From Dicyema japonicum (Eukaryota; Dicyemida; Rhombozoa; Dicyemidae), in the NCBI GenBank assembly GCA_011109175.1, contig RDEW01000037.1, positions 518,842-582,841 of the forward strand: a DNA stretch of 64,000 bases, given 5' to 3'. A program made the translations under genes and the position numbers. Under the pieces are notes generated by a model. The model saw only the letters and a list, made by a program, of their open reading frames with translations. It was not told the DNA's origin and searched no databases. Positions within the stretch are counted from its first letter, which is position 1. Each line of letters begins with the position of its first letter. Positions 44,714 to 57,447 of this stretch are shown piece after piece.

Positions 44714-44960
44714 TTAATTTATTTTTCCTTGCATAAAAAAGTGATACTCTGTCCCGTCTTGAAGTGAGTGATCAGTCAAAAGAACAGTCTGATTATTCAG
44801 ATTGATGACACTGAGAAGATCAATCAGCTTCTTTTTCAAAGTTTCATAGCACTTTTTAAAATCTAAATGCTCAATTATTCCTCCAAAGCTCACCATTTCT
44901 ACAAATCGTGACAAAACTCCTATTGGAGTAGTGAGACTGCTCATTACGAGTCCAAAGAGA
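44714..44960 (-). CDS. Hypothetical exon, faint dynein AAA4-like pattern
   Basis: The 76-codon frame reads VLSRFVEMVSFGGIIEHLDF, then YETLKKKLIDLLSVINLNNQ and TVLLTDHSLQDGTEY. The spacing of LSRFV, a charged segment and a hydrophobic strand before D resembles dynein heavy chain AAA4 (after Walker A, then Walker B). The Walker A lysine is not present upstream. I treat this as a weak lead only. Confidence 0.3.
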
Positions 44961-45356
44961 AAATATCCTAATGATCAAAGCTTATAAGTACCCGTCATAA
45001 ACAAAGACTCCAAAATCTGGTTCACATTCTAACATTTTAAAGCCAACTAACGAGCATCATATATCAGACTTATATATCCTTGGTAAAACCAAACACAAAC
45101 AGTCATAACAAATTAATCCAAGGAGAACGTTTGCTTGTACCGACCAAATCCATGCTCAAATAGTTCATATAGGCATCCCGCTTCTGAAGAGAGGTGGAGA
45201 AGTAGGTCCGCCCTCTGCCATTTTCATAGCACCTCCTACCGCCACGGATATCACTTCATTTTTGGGTGGAAGAGTTTTGATAATGGTAGTATGTCGCGAG
45301 CCGAAGGTGCTACCGCGTAGTGTCAAGGTAGAGATGAGACGGATGAGCTTAGTATT

Positions 45357-45692
45357 TTATTTATTTATTAACCCCGGATACACCGAGAAAGAAGTTAAAG
45401 TAAACAACTAATTAAGTGTATCCAGTTTCCACTTCTACAGAAACAGAGTCCATCCGGAATCAGCATAAAGGGTAAGACGTCCATTACATGCAGTTGTGGG
45501 AACCTTTCCAGTGGAGTGGGGGAGAGCAAATGATCCTTTTTCATGCTGGCCTGGCACTGGGCGTCACCTAGACAGGTGGATCACATGACGCCACTCTAAT
45601 AGGAAGAGAGAAGAGGAAGAGACAAGCCAACAGAAAACTTCAACCAATTAACCACGCAGCACTACATGGTGCCACGCGGTTTTCACTACGCG
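45357..45692 (-). repeat. SINE-2, second copy
   Basis: Almost identical to 38469-38791, with the same hairpin (GGATACAC 45376-45383, GTGTATCC 45416-45423) and tail. It has small indels (for example a 4-bp insertion, ACAGAAACAGAG). No clear target-site duplication was found. Confidence 0.85.
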
Positions 45693-45819
45693 GATCAATT
45701 TATTAAATTTACAATAAAGTTAATTTTAGAATTCTAATCTATTAGAATTAATTTTGTGAAAATATAGGTTTTATAAGATTTTGCAAATTTTATTTGGATC
45801 ATTTAGGTTTTCCGCAGTG

Positions 45820-47660
45820 AACGTAAGAAATTAAGCTTATCATTGGGACTTTCTCCGTTAATCTCGGAACTTATCGAAAATGCCTGTTTGGTAGTGAATT
45901 GTCCAATTTTCTGGTTGATCAACCAAGTATTTCTAGCGCAGTTGAGAGAACATTAAAAATGTCACTGGACTGACAAAATTCCCAAGGCCCTCTTTAAGAA
46001 AGCTCCCGTTACTATCCTGGAGTATTTGGAAAGATTTTATAACCGTAGCTTAAGTTGGGTTACATTCGCTTTTATAAAACGTGGCTTGACTGGCCTTTAT
46101 AAGAAAACCTTAGAAGCCTCCCAATTACCCTGGTAGTCCTATAGCTCGTTACCTACTGTAGCTAAATTTATTAGAAAGATTGAAAAACCAAAAGATAACC
46201 AGAGAATGAATTGTTACTTACGGAAAGTGGGTTCAAAGTCAACCAAACTCCAGGTTTTTTAAGTATGATTAAAGTTCTGATTTTCCATATCGATGGATCT
46301 GTTTCTACTTTCCTTTGATGGATGTCCAGCTAGACTAATAATGTCTGGAGATGCCCCCAGGTTCGTTGAGCCTTGAGAGATAAATTGTGCAAAATTGGTA
46401 AAGTGTTTTTTTGTTGATCATATAAGTCAAAACATTTCGTCGTCATAAGTCAAGGGACTACGATCTTTCCATACAAGTGGGGTACTGCTATACAAAACTA
46501 CCTTCATTCTAGCTGAGGTGGGTGATTCAATTGCTTGAAACCGTACATGTGACCCCAACGGGATATCATCTATCCACCTTAAGCATTGGATCGCGAACTA
46601 AGGCTGCATTAACAGACTTTTACGATTATTATATCAACACCCAAAACTCTGTAAGGATTTCTTAATCACAGCAATTTTGAAAGCGAGAAAATCTTAACGT
46701 TTTCACTTACATCACAATGTTCAAAGTGTTGGAAAACTTGTTCTAGTGATAATTTCCCCGATCTTAAGTCACTTTTCATACAGCATGGCTTCAGACTTCG
46801 ACATATGTATTTGTAACACAGCTTTACTCTCTGTGGGCATAAACAATAAATTCGACTCTCTCTCGAGGTCTCTGCTGACAAATAAGATTTTAGTGACCTT
46901 TATTTATCAGAATAGGTCGACGTGGAGAGTACGCTGTCAATATCGATTCAACATCTCGTCTCTTCCAGAACGGGGCTACCCGCGGCTGCCGCTATCCAAT
47001 CATGACTGATTCGGTATTAATTCTCTTACAGTGTCTGCGGCAAAATACACATTCACAATATTTACGGGAAGCTAAAGTGTGAGACTAAAGTGTATATTGG
47101 GGTCACCCCTATTCCGATATCAAGTAAACTTAAGATTCTTGGGGTTACTTATGACTCACCGATGAACTTCTCTCAACGCTAAAAATGTCTTGACCAAGAG
47201 ACTCCGGAAGTTGAATGTGCTGGCCTCCTGTCGGCTGAATATCCAGACTGTATAACTAAGGCCATCGTTCCAACAATACGCCTGTCCCACGTGGAGGTTT
47301 GTAGTATCCCCATCCAAATTCGACAAAAATTCAATCAGAGGGAGACTAAGCGTTTGTTTTCCATACTATTACAACTCTCTCCCCCTTTCCTTTCAAAAAA
47401 TCCACGAGAATCATGACCGGTTTCCAGTGTTTTAAAAGAACTAGGAAACCCATTAGGGATGCGATTGCTAAGAAACGTCAATCGATCTTAAGAAAGACTC
47501 CCCAGTCGACTTCTAGGCATTCAGGAGGCTCTATCGTCTGCATTTGGGACACTGGAAGACCACGCAAGAAGAGTCCAGGAATTAATGGAAGCTACGATTA
47601 CTTAATTAGGTGTTTTAGCATCTTTTTTGTGATCTTGGGGTTCTCAATAAAAATATAACA
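45820..47660 (+). mobile_element. LINE-C-like element, decayed
   Basis: Broken plus frames include TILEYLERFYNRSLSWV, then GLTGLYKK, GINNKFDSLSRSLL (a degraded AFDS box) and LKILGVTYDSPMNFS (RT thumb). It ends with TTAATTAGG, TTTTTTGTGATCTTGGGGTT and CTCAATAAAAATAT at 47600-47660, a form of the shared 3' end. Confidence 0.65.
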
Positions 47661-47764
47661 ACCTCACCTACATGAAACTGGATTCCACGATCTTGTGGTA
47701 TGTTTTGGTGATTAAATCCTTAGAATTACCACTGTACAGGATACAAAGAAGGTTTATCGACATT

Positions 47765-49030
47765 ATTTCTTGAAGCCAAAAAGGTAATTCAACTCGATCT
47801 GACATGGTTGAGCCTGTTCCATTCCATGAAAGATTTCAAGGATCCTTGAAAGGCTTGTTTTGGAAAAAATACAAGACTCAATCTCAATACCTCCGACCCA
47901 GCACGGATTTCGGGATAACCATTCGACAACAACATACCTTACATCCCTCACACAATTCATTGCGGAAGGATTTAACTTCCCCAAACCCCATCAGAGGACA
48001 GTACTTATATCCGTGGACATCACAAAAGCGTTCGACTCAGTCCCTAGGAAACTCCTAACAAAGAAAATATACGAAACCAACATCCATCCGAACCTGAAAC
48101 TTTGGCTTGGAAACTTCCTAAATGGAAGACGAGCACAAGTACTCTGACAACATCAAATCAAGATCTCGCTATTTCCAATTGGAGTCCCTCAAGGCTCCCC
48201 ACTATCACCCCAACTCTTCAATCTCTACATAAACGACATGCCACAAACCTGTAATGAAAACTGTCTAATCCTCTCTATGCCGACGATATCATTCTTGCCT
48301 CCAAGAACAGAAGCATTTAATCAGCGACTCAGTCCGCTCAACAAATGCTCGACAACCTGGAACTATGGCTCTCGAAGCGGAGACTCGACACATCAGCAGC
48401 AAAGTCCTTTGTCACTCTGTTTACCACTTACAAAGACAGCTCTGTATCGAACCAAAAGTCTTTATGAAGAACGAAGCTATTCCTATTAACAAAACACCGA
48501 AGATTCTGGGAGTCCTTTGATCAGGGACTCACCTTTATCGATATGTTGAGAACAAAGTAAACTGAGAATTTTAAAAGTGCTCTCAAAAACACTTAGAGAC
48601 TTGCCACGATTTATGAACAATTTATCTGACCAACGATGACGTATGCAAGTCCTTCATGGGCAATGCAGATTTCACGATCCTCCTCATTGAAACTATCTGC
48701 ATTCTAGGGGACTGAATAAAGTTAATTGGACCAGAACACAAAATCCAGCCCATTGAATATTTCTTAATCGAATTACAACGGAAACTCTTAAAGGAGGCTA
48801 TTTCACCGAGCTGCCCTCTATTCCATACACTATCGAAATATCTATAATCATCAGAAGTTTTGAGCCGATGCTATGTCCAATAAGAATAGCTGTTAAGGAT
48901 TCTCGATCCAACCGGACTCGTCCTCTCCTTTGTCGGTCTGGGATCACTTAGTTAGATGAGAACTTTTATTTCTTTTCTTTGACCCAGTGATCCTGGGGGT
49001 AATAATAATAATAATAATTCATAGGTATTA
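47765..49030 (+). mobile_element. LINE-C, 3' half with RT and hairpin end
   Basis: Plus frames give TQHGFRDNHSTTTYLTSL, ISVDITKAFDSVPRKLL, GVPQGSPLSPQLFNLYINDM and a YADDI box (YADDIILA) across frame changes. The thumb region matches the copy at 6140. The 3' end is the clear stem GGATCACT (48941-48948) / AGTGATCC (48986-48993), then GGGGGTAATAATAATAATAA. It follows the previous LINE-C copy in the same orientation. Confidence 0.85.
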
Positions 49031-50080
49031 AAAACGGTATAATCAAGTTAGAGAGAGACTCATGATTATGGAGAGAGACTCATGAACCTATACCAGTCTT
49101 TAATACTTATGTCATTCTTCTAGGACCCATTTATCTGTTATAACAGTTTAGAGAAGATCTCATTTAAGGCGAAAATAGCTTACAGAGTTACGGAAAAGTC
49201 GATTTCCTAAATGAAATACCCAGCACCGTCTTTTTCGGAGTCAGTATACGTAAAACGACAGTTCTGTCTAGTACGTTTTTGTGTAGATTAGAGACGATCA
49301 TAGAGCCAAGTAGTTTTTAACGTGTTGGGTTCAAATAGTTCTGCCATGCTTAGTGGTATACATGACGTTATCAAAAAATAATTGCTACTTTAATAAAGAG
49401 ACATTTTTAAATCGTATTGAGTGTTATAGGGGATTACATTTTATTAAAAATCCTGCCGTGAGGCTCGGATACTTTCTCAGTTTTACCACCCTAGCTTCAA
49501 ATTTTTGTCTGATTGTCCTATCTTACACTCTAGTAGTTAGAAGAACTCCTTATCAGTTTAATTAAGACAGTCCTTACTTAGTTGTTTCAGCATTTCCTTC
49601 TATTTTCCTAGTGTTTCTTTATTTCATTTACGACGGTCCAGCTTGAACGTTATCCTCCTCGCCTTATCCAGAAAGTTGATTATTGTTCCCTCTGTCGAAA
49701 AAATATCATCCTTCACATCCTAGATGAGAGAGAACAGAATAATTCTTTCAAAAATAAAGATAAAAGTCTCTTTTAAATCAAGTCTAGGTAGACATAAGAT
49801 GCTCGCATTTTGACATAATCCTTTCTGTATCCAAAACGGACACCAAATTAAGGCAGATAATTAACATTGCTGATACCACTCAGTTTGATAAATTGAAATA
49901 AAAAGTATAAGACCCCCCATAGGTAGCATGGTTTGAGCGAGGTGGACTGTAAAGCCAGTTTATATTATAAATTAGTAAATTATTGTCTGTGCTAATGAGA
50001 ATCATAATGCTTGGTGACCTTTTTCATAATTGAGCAGCCAAGGATTCCATACGTTCAACATGGAAAGGACAACAAATGGT
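49031..50080. other. AT-rich stretch, little content
   Basis: A short tandem GAGAGAGACTCATGA repeat lies at 49051-49085. A 70-codon plus frame (49353-49565) has no recognised motif. The rest is empty to my reading. Confidence 0.35.
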
Positions 50081-50082
50081 TT

Positions 50083-50260
50083 TTTTAACAGCCTTTTCAC
50101 GAGAGCCATAATATCTATAGCTACACATAGGCAGGACACACACTTTATTTAAGTAAAGAACAATTGATTGCAAAGAGAACTGGCGAAAGCGAGTCCCCTT
50201 GCGGAGTACCAATCTAGGCTCCGTTGATTTTTTGTTCCCCGAAACTTTTGGAAAAACGTC
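50083..50260 (-). mobile_element. LINE-A RT fragment joined to SINE-1 3' end
   Basis: On the minus strand, IGTPQGDSLSPVLF (LINE-A RT box, about 50175-50230) runs directly into the SINE-1 3' end from CTTTACTTAAATAAAGTGTG to GGCTGTTAAAAAA. Both parts are in sense orientation, so the join looks like a template switch rather than a nested insertion. Confidence 0.7.
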
Positions 50261-51170
50261 AGCGGCTCGTTGGAATAATTTGGACCTATATTTTAATAAA
50301 ATATAAGAACCCTTCGTAAATGCTGACCTAGATAATTTTTTTATTTAGTGTCTTTTGCTCCATTGTTAAACAATACCTATACACCGCAAATCACGCTAGT
50401 GTCAATTTGAAAATACAGGTTCACAATACTGAAATTCTATTATATAAATTTTTTACCGCAAAATCAACCTCGTTCGGGTCCTCGAAGATTCTACAGAATT
50501 TATAAAAACGGGGACGGTCTCATTCTCCATAGATTCCCCGCATTACAAGATAGTCAGATATAGAGTGAAAGCGGACAGCCGTTTTTCATAGCCTACTGTA
50601 GAAATGACTTCACTCTTTAGATGTTCTTTAAGATTCATTACGTTATTCACAGTTTTCTTATTAATTATTTTAAGGCAGCAAGTTGTGCGGCTTCTAATTT
50701 TTGAGACTTTTGAGACGACGATTCAGATATCAGCTTCAGAAAGGACATGCGTAATCGATTGCTGGCAGTATGTATTGTCTGTAAATTTTCGGTAGTAAGA
50801 AGGTGTTGTGCCCAATTGGTGATCGGGACAAAATTTTCAATATGCTGGTCTTTTCCTGAAGTTGGTTATAATGTCATTGACGTGTGATTCGAATGTCAAG
50901 AGAGTATTCAACTTTAATCCTAGTGAAATATTTGGAGTCGAATAAAGGGGGCGGAAGCGATTGGTTAACAAAATCATCAAAGTGCTAATAGTAAGTGAAA
51001 ATAAGATATTTTATTAAAAGTAAGTTAAATTAAAGTTGTTATGAGGTCTCTATTATGACCTGGAAATATTGAACACGCGATGGGAGATACCTTTCATAAT
51101 TTCGATTCCTAATGTTCTGGAAAAGCCATCGCGTCATTCTAGGTTCACCCTTCCTCTTCTTTACAGCTGC
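50261..51170. other. Stretch without an assignable gene
   Basis: Short open frames only (for example 50604-50795, plus). No motif recognised. Confidence 0.3.
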
Positions 51171-51174
51171 CCGA

Positions 51175-51335
51175 TTAACCTGATAAACTCATTAACCTGA
51201 TCCGATTTCGCAGTGAGATGTTCACTGATGACGGCGTCATTCGTCAAGCCAAAGCATTTTATATGCGTGGAACTTTTATCCGGAATGTACAGCTGCGAGA
51301 TTCGAACTATGACTCCTCAGGCCATTTAAAGCTCT
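51175..51335 (-). repeat. SINE-1, 5' part
   Basis: Contains the core CTGATGACGGCGTCATTCGT and, 3' on the plus strand, GAGATTCGAACTATGACTCC (B-box-like in reverse). The tail half is not recognisable to the left. Confidence 0.7.
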
Positions 51336-51454
51336 CATAACAACGCCAAATCGGAATGTAATATTATAGTTTATTGAAGATAATGTTAATTTATTGTATT
51401 TTATGATTTTTTAATAAAATGTAATATAAAGTAATTTATTTATTTTAAGAATAT

Positions 51455-53560
51455 GAAGGTTATTTTGGTTGAGGTGGTGACGTCCCTCTTGAAAAGTATG
51501 TCTGAAAAACACGAAAATTGCAACCTAAATGACTTCTCTCTTTTAACGTTCAACGTCAGAGGACTCTCTAGTGCATGGAAAAGAAAAGAACTTTGTGAAG
51601 ACCTTTCAAAATACAAGATATCAGTCGGATGTCTCCAAGAGACAAAATTATCGAAGGAGTTTGAAGAAGAACACGGAAAGTTTCAATTAATCTTTCTCTC
51701 TGGGGGATCAAAACATTACGAAATTTGATTTCTTGTAAGAAAGGACTTACTCCTGCGCATATACCGTCACTTGACTATCAACGAAAAGATTGGGATTTTA
51801 CAAATAACATTGGACGATCATAACTCTCCGAAGAGTTATCTTACTATTATTAACGCATATGCTCCACATAGTGGATGGATCAATAAGAAACCCGAGGAAA
51901 TTGACGACTTTTATGCGAATCTGTCTGATGTTTATTCCAATTATGCAAATTTCACATTAATATTGATTGCCTATGATCTTAATGCAAAAGTTGGAAATCG
52001 AATCACTATAGAAGAATCATTCATTGTAAGACATGGAAGGGGAAAAAGGAACATTGCAGGAACCTTGCTAGCCAGCTTTTGTCAAGCAAATTATCTATTT
52101 TTTGTAACACGGACTTTATCCACTCTGCAAGACACAGGACAACTTGGTCAGGCAATAGAACTAAGTCTGACGGAAGCATTGCGAAATAGACTACATTATT
52201 TGCAGACAAAAAGACCGCAGTATTGTCACTGATGCCCGTGCTTATGAAGGGTCTATAATTGACAGCGATCACAAGATGGTTATTGCCAATATGTCCATAA
52301 AGAAACTTATGGGTTTGCAAGGGATGAAAAGAGAGTGCAATGGACACACGGACTGCGGGGGAAGGGATACGTTTTAGACCGTACCTGTCTGCTTATCAAA
52401 GTGGCTTCCGCAAAGGGAGATCAACGTCAGATGTTATATGGAGCCACAAATGGAGAAGTGCGACTGTTATATAATTTAAAATAACGACAACCATTCTGGG
52501 GATTGATATGTTAAAGGCTTTTGATTCCGTCAACAGGATCAAGCTGCTGCACATACTGGAGCACTTTTTGGAAAGCTCAACGATTAGGATGGTCAGGACT
52601 GGGAAAGCTTTATCGAGGAAATTTGAAACGACAATTGGTACCCCTCAAGGAAATCCATTATCCCCGATTTTGTTTATTATTTATCTGGAGGCAGCTCTAC
52701 GAGACTTGAAGCCTCATATCAGAGAAGGAACTAGCATAATAGCATATGCGGACGACGTGGACTTTATTTCGAATAACAAAGAAGAGTTAATTGCACTTTT
52801 GGAAAAATGCCTGGTAAAATGGCTGAGTGGTCATTAAAAGTAAACACAAACAAAACCGAAATCACGGAGCTAAAAAGAAGTGAGGAAAGGACCGATGAGC
52901 ACTGGCGTAGATCAAAAAAACTAGGATCCCTTTCGGTGACACAGAAGATATAACACGAAGGAAGTCACTAACTAACGTCGCTTTCAACAAAATGAAGAAG
53001 ACCTGGCTTCTGCACAAGGGCTTGACCCTAAAACTCGAATGAGACTATTCAATGCCCTAGTGAGTCCAATCCTATTATATAATGCCGGTACAGGGCATGT
53101 ACAGGAGGAACTCGAAAAGTTGAATTCTTTTCACAGAAATCATATCCGAGCACTCCTTTCTTCCCGAAGCTTTTTCAAAATGCTGTCCGAAATCTTATAC
53201 AAGAGAACAGGAACTGAGCCAACATCATGTGATAGTAATGATTTAAGATGAAGGCTCTTTGGACACATACTACACCACGATATGGGGACCCCTGCCAACA
53301 TATCAATGGAGGAGTATTTTGTCTTAGAAGCTTATCGCTTCCGCGGCCGGACGAAAACAACACTGACGGTTTTTCTAGATGAAGATCTCAGGAGGATTGG
53401 AAAGTGCCTTAAAGATGGGGACGATCTAGATATGCTACGGAACATGGCAACGGATCGAAAAAGATGGGCGACGTTAATTAGATTGATAACTTTTTATGTT
53501 GCACATGTTTTGTCATGATCTTGGCATCGCGTACGTGCCTATAATAATAATATGAAGGTT
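51455..53560 (+). mobile_element. LINE-A-type element, internally deleted
   Basis: It starts with GGTTGAGGTGGTGACGTCCC. The APE follows in two frames (LTFNVRGLSSAWKR, QETK, NAYAPHSG, IAYDLNAKVG, SDHKMVIANM), then jumps at about 52375 straight to QSGFRKGRSTSDVIWSHKW of the RT. The RT shows LKAFDSVNRI, GTPQGNPLSPILFIIYLE and AYADDVDFIS. The C-terminus and a tail TATAATAATAATATG follow. APE Asp in GDWN is Tyr-Asp-Leu-Asn here. The linker is missing and there are several frame changes. It shares its 3' end with 12895-13530. Confidence 0.85.
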
Positions 53561-53639
53561 ATGACTAGACTAACGTATCCTTCTTCTGTTGCAAGATCTT
53601 AACCAGCCATCCACATGACTACTTCATCGGACTCCGGGT

Positions 53640-54700
53640 TTGTCTTCATCTTGCCACCCGATATTCTATTCTCTTAAAACAAAATGCTTATGTCCTCCTA
53701 GAGTAGGATTACGTCAAAGATGAGAGGCCTCTGTTAACTCCGTTAGTTTATTCAAAAACCACAGCTTGGAAGATTCCCAAGGATATATTCTTCTCGAACT
53801 AGATATCAGTGATGCTTTCGACACTCTAAGAATAATAATAATATTCCAGTGGTTTTATAGAAAGATGATGCCCTTATATCTTCAAATTACCCAATTGTGA
53901 ATTTTCCGACTTTGAGTTTTCAGAATCTATATCATCTTTTATGATTTAACTCCCATAAGTATATCTGCTGATAAACCCGAATATTCCATGATCCCCCATC
54001 ACTAAGAGAGCAATGGTGTATGCATTATGTGACAAGCAATGCTTATTTTAAATTATTTATGTTCGTTATATTCGATTGTTTCTTCACTAACGATCATTTT
54101 CAACTCAATCAAAGATATATGAAAACAATCTATTATTTATCTGATCCTAAAGCCTAGGAAACCAAAGGAAGACTCAAGCTCCTAGAGACCGATGTCGCTT
54201 TTGTGTGTAGACAAGAATTTCAGAAAGACTGGTTATGGCACTCATCCGCCCTTTCCTCCCTGAAGCATGGTTTCAGCATGGCTTCAAAGAGTGAACGTCG
54301 ACTGTCTTTGACACCTAAATGCATTAAAGGAATTCATAACAGATTGCCTAAACAACGACGATTATTTGCTTAGTTGACAAATTTGACTCTGTCGTAAGAT
54401 CACCACAACAAAATTATTCGTCGATCAATGACGCAAATCTAAGTAATGGTTGGGGAATTTCTTGAGCTGTCCCCGAGGGCGAGTACGCCAGGGTAATCGA
54501 TGTTCCACATCCAGACTATTATTACCAAACGAGGTTCCTTATGGTTCCCCATTATTTCTAGTCTTATGCAATCTAATTACGAATGACTTAACAATTCAAC
54601 AAGATGACGACACATTACGGTCCTACGCGGATGATATTGTTGTTTCACAACCGTCAATAAAGCTAATGAATTCTTGAAGTATTTTTTTACGAAAGCTCCC
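53640..54700 (+). pseudogene. LINE RT fragment (decayed)
   Basis: Broken plus frames show LELDISDAFDTLR (AFDS-type box), VPYGSPLFLVLCNLITNDL and SYADDIVVSQ. The order is that of the RT palm of LINE-C-type elements. Many stops. Confidence 0.65.
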
Positions 54701-55007
54701 TTTTCTCAATTTCGAGTGCAGGGAATCCACCATAAAAATGTTAAAATTCAGACTAAAGGCGATTCTTTGTGAAAGTCCTTTATTTCAAAACAATCTTTTC
54801 AGAGATATAGAATACATACTTCAATAGCGATTTTCTCCTTATTAGAAAGCTTGGGACAGAAATTCGGTGTCAATCCTGAGATATATCTGAATCTGTTAGC
54901 AACTTTTCGAAGATTATGTCCACGATTTTCAACACGACGACGTTTGATCCAGAACACGCAAACCATACTTTAACTGACACAATTTCATTTTTCATAGAAT
55001 TAACATC

Positions 55008-55535
55008 TCCACAGCAGAATACACACTTTATTTTAAGCAAAAACAGTTATCATAACTAATCTTAGAGGAGAACCAAGAAATGCTCTTCACTTTTTGTTTT
55101 CTTTTTCTAGGTGTGTGTCCTTTTAGACAATCCAATGGTGCGTAAACGTTGACAATTGTGATTAGTCTCCTCGAATTTCTGCTTGATCTTGTACGTATTT
55201 GTAAGACACTGATTCTGTCATTGCCAGTAACCATATACTCTGGGAATATAGTCCTTTTGTATGGCAAAGCCTTGTCCATAATGCCTCGATTTCAAAGAAG
55301 CAATAGTAACCTGTAATTTTCATGAGATTCATCAAGTCCATTTTTTATTTTAGTCTCCTGCAGGCAGCATACAGAATCCCGGTATTTCTCAACATCGGAA
55401 AATAGAAGCTGCCTCTTAGCCACGTTATTCACGCCTGACATTGAAGGTTAAGATAGTCAGGTCATTAAATTGTTCTGAATCCTTTGCAGACATATGTGCA
55501 AAAGAGGCATGTCACCATCTCAAGCAAAAAGAACT
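55008..55535 (-). mobile_element. LINE-A 5' end joined to SINE-1 3' half
   Basis: The minus strand starts with LINE-A's GCTTGAGATGGTGACATG (about 55510), then APE pieces (FAIQKDYIPRVYMVTGNDRI, TIVNVYAP, ending near 55140). It continues without a gap into the SINE-1 3' half (TCTAAAAGGACACACACCTA through TAAAATAAAGTGTG). Both are in sense orientation, as at 50083-50260. Confidence 0.7.
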
Positions 55536-55864
55536 CCCGAAAATCCTTTTCGCAAAGTTGACAACCATTGAGATCCACTTGATCCTGACACCTGATCGAC
55601 TCTCAGTGATTAATGCTTTGAAGGACAGCCGATGAGCAGGAACATTTCTCACAGTAGATCTTATGCTAGTTCCATTGGCATCATGTATTCCTGAAGATAT
55701 ATTTCTCACTTCTAATTTGTTTCTATCTTCAATATTCTTTGTAAGAAGGCCCTAAGGATTTGTTTGCAAACTAGTGAAAACAGACATGCACACCACCACT
55801 AGAACGAAAAATACATTATTGTATAAAATAAATAATAATGTAATCACATTATTATTAATTAAAG
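55536..55864. other. Short stretch with no assignable feature
   Basis: Between the LINE-A/SINE-1 chimera and the next LINE 3' end. No recognised motif. Confidence 0.35.
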
Positions 55865-56340
55865 ATGAAATATGAAATTTTAAGTGACGCAAGTTTTAAA
55901 CAGCCGTTGAATATGCCTTTTACATGGAGATTCGCGCTATCGGAGTCTATGGTCCAAAGAGTCAACTCAATACACCAGAATACACTCAGTGTGTTTTGCC
56001 CACGTAATAGATCAACAGTCGACCCACTACTCATGGAAGCTAAGATCCGTAGTCGTGGCTCCGGATTTCTTCGCGTCTGTGAGGAAGATAGAAACCCGCT
56101 TCGCCTGATCCTTTCCATGGCAAGAGAAAACTGATTGGATAAGAAATTCCCTCCCCGATCGGATTCCTCTGCAAGACCGAGAGAAGGCTCTTCCGGAAAG
56201 TAGTGGGGACAATGGAAGATTACAGACGTCGAATGGCACAATTGATAGCGAGGACTGGGATCACTAACTGTTTGACTCTTTTGTCTTTCTTTCTCGGTGT
56301 TCCCGGGGTTATTAAAATAAAATAAAAATAAATTATAGTC
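55865..56340 (+). mobile_element. LINE 3' end with hairpin tail
   Basis: The plus frame contains FALSESMVQRVNSIHQNTL, then GSGFLRVCEEDRNPLRLIL. A 3' end with GGGATCAC and GGTGTTCCC paired across an AT-rich loop, then CGGGGTTATTAAAATAAAAT, follows. The 5' side is truncated. Confidence 0.6.
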
Positions 56341-56589
56341 TTTTGTTGTCTTTTCATTAATCGAAATTTTATGACAACTTTAATATATGTGGACATAAGT
56401 TCTTCGGATTTATCCCCATAGATCTCATGGAAGAAGGTAAATTCGATTTCTTATCCTAATAGTGGTTCAAATAACGATAGAAGAACTCGATAACCAGAAA
56501 AATAACTTATTTCCCTTAGAAAAGAGGTACTTAATCAAAGTAACGGAATAAGACCATTTCCGAGAAGGACTGGACAAACTTTATCGAGA

Positions 56590-57445
56590 ATGCCTACAAC
56601 AAATCTATTGAGTCTAGGAACGACTTCATTTTTCTATCATTTGTACAATTCTGTCTCACCTAAGAACTCAATTACGAATTCTGAGGCAGTCGCGGTAGAA
56701 TATAGACGTTCCCCTATAGTAACTGCTCAAGCCTTCCTTAAAACGTCCACGAAATTGTATTCTGTCAATTTATACACTCCGATTTCTTTACTTCATCTCA
56801 TTGACCACCAAGATGTCTATCTGGGGGCCCTAGAAAGTAATGCTAGTTCATTATGCCTTTTCCTTAAGGATCAAGCATTCACTAGCACTATTTTTAATCC
56901 TTGTTTCAACAATTTGGTTACCTTGCTTCTTCTGCTTCTTCAAAACCACCCTTACTATCTACATTAAATCCATCTGTGTATTCGCGGACAGATAGTTAAG
57001 CTGTTACATAATCTTTGATATTTCAGAATATATTTTCTCTTATAAATTGGGTGAGACTTCATTCGACTTTCGACTAATTTTTGGTGCCGTCTTTCACGTA
57101 ACATCCATCATATCTGGCACAATGTGAGGACGAGCAACAATTTATGCAATTAATTGTGTTTCCAGGAATCTTTCACACGCAGAGAGGCCGTGTTCTCCTC
57201 AAGTGAGACATCTTGTATTCTTACAGAAGCAGGATATGTGCCCATAGCGTTGGCAGTTGAAACATTTATGTGGGCTTCTTCTGTACTATTAGCATGTAAT
57301 GGTACGTGAGAAATGTTGAAACAATGTCCGAAGCGAAGTAGCCTCCGCCTTTGATCTATTTTTAAGAATAGTTGTGTACTTTTGATTCCGGCCAGGTATT
57401 TGGCGTCTCCTTAGTAAGGTGGATCCAATTAAGCCATTTAGTTAT
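56590..57445 (-). pseudogene. LINE-B ORF1 with CCHC knuckles, and APE start
   Basis: The minus strand reads KSTQLFLKIDQRRRLLRFGH, HKCFNCQRYGHISCFC (C-X2-C-X4-H-X4-C), RCLT*GEHGLSAC (second knuckle, one Cys replaced by TGA) and a third Cys-rich patch. Further on is SLRKRHNELALL, the APE start seen near 3600. Order and motifs match the LINE-B copy at 2925-3975. Confidence 0.75.
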
Positions 57446-57447
57446 TT

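Noticed and set aside
33050-44960. Naming the large gene as a dynein heavy chain
   Set aside because: Only the 44.7-44.9 kb block has a faint AAA4-like pattern, and an HDYGM.. block near 36.5 kb recalls AAA1. No Walker A motif was found and other blocks do not fit.
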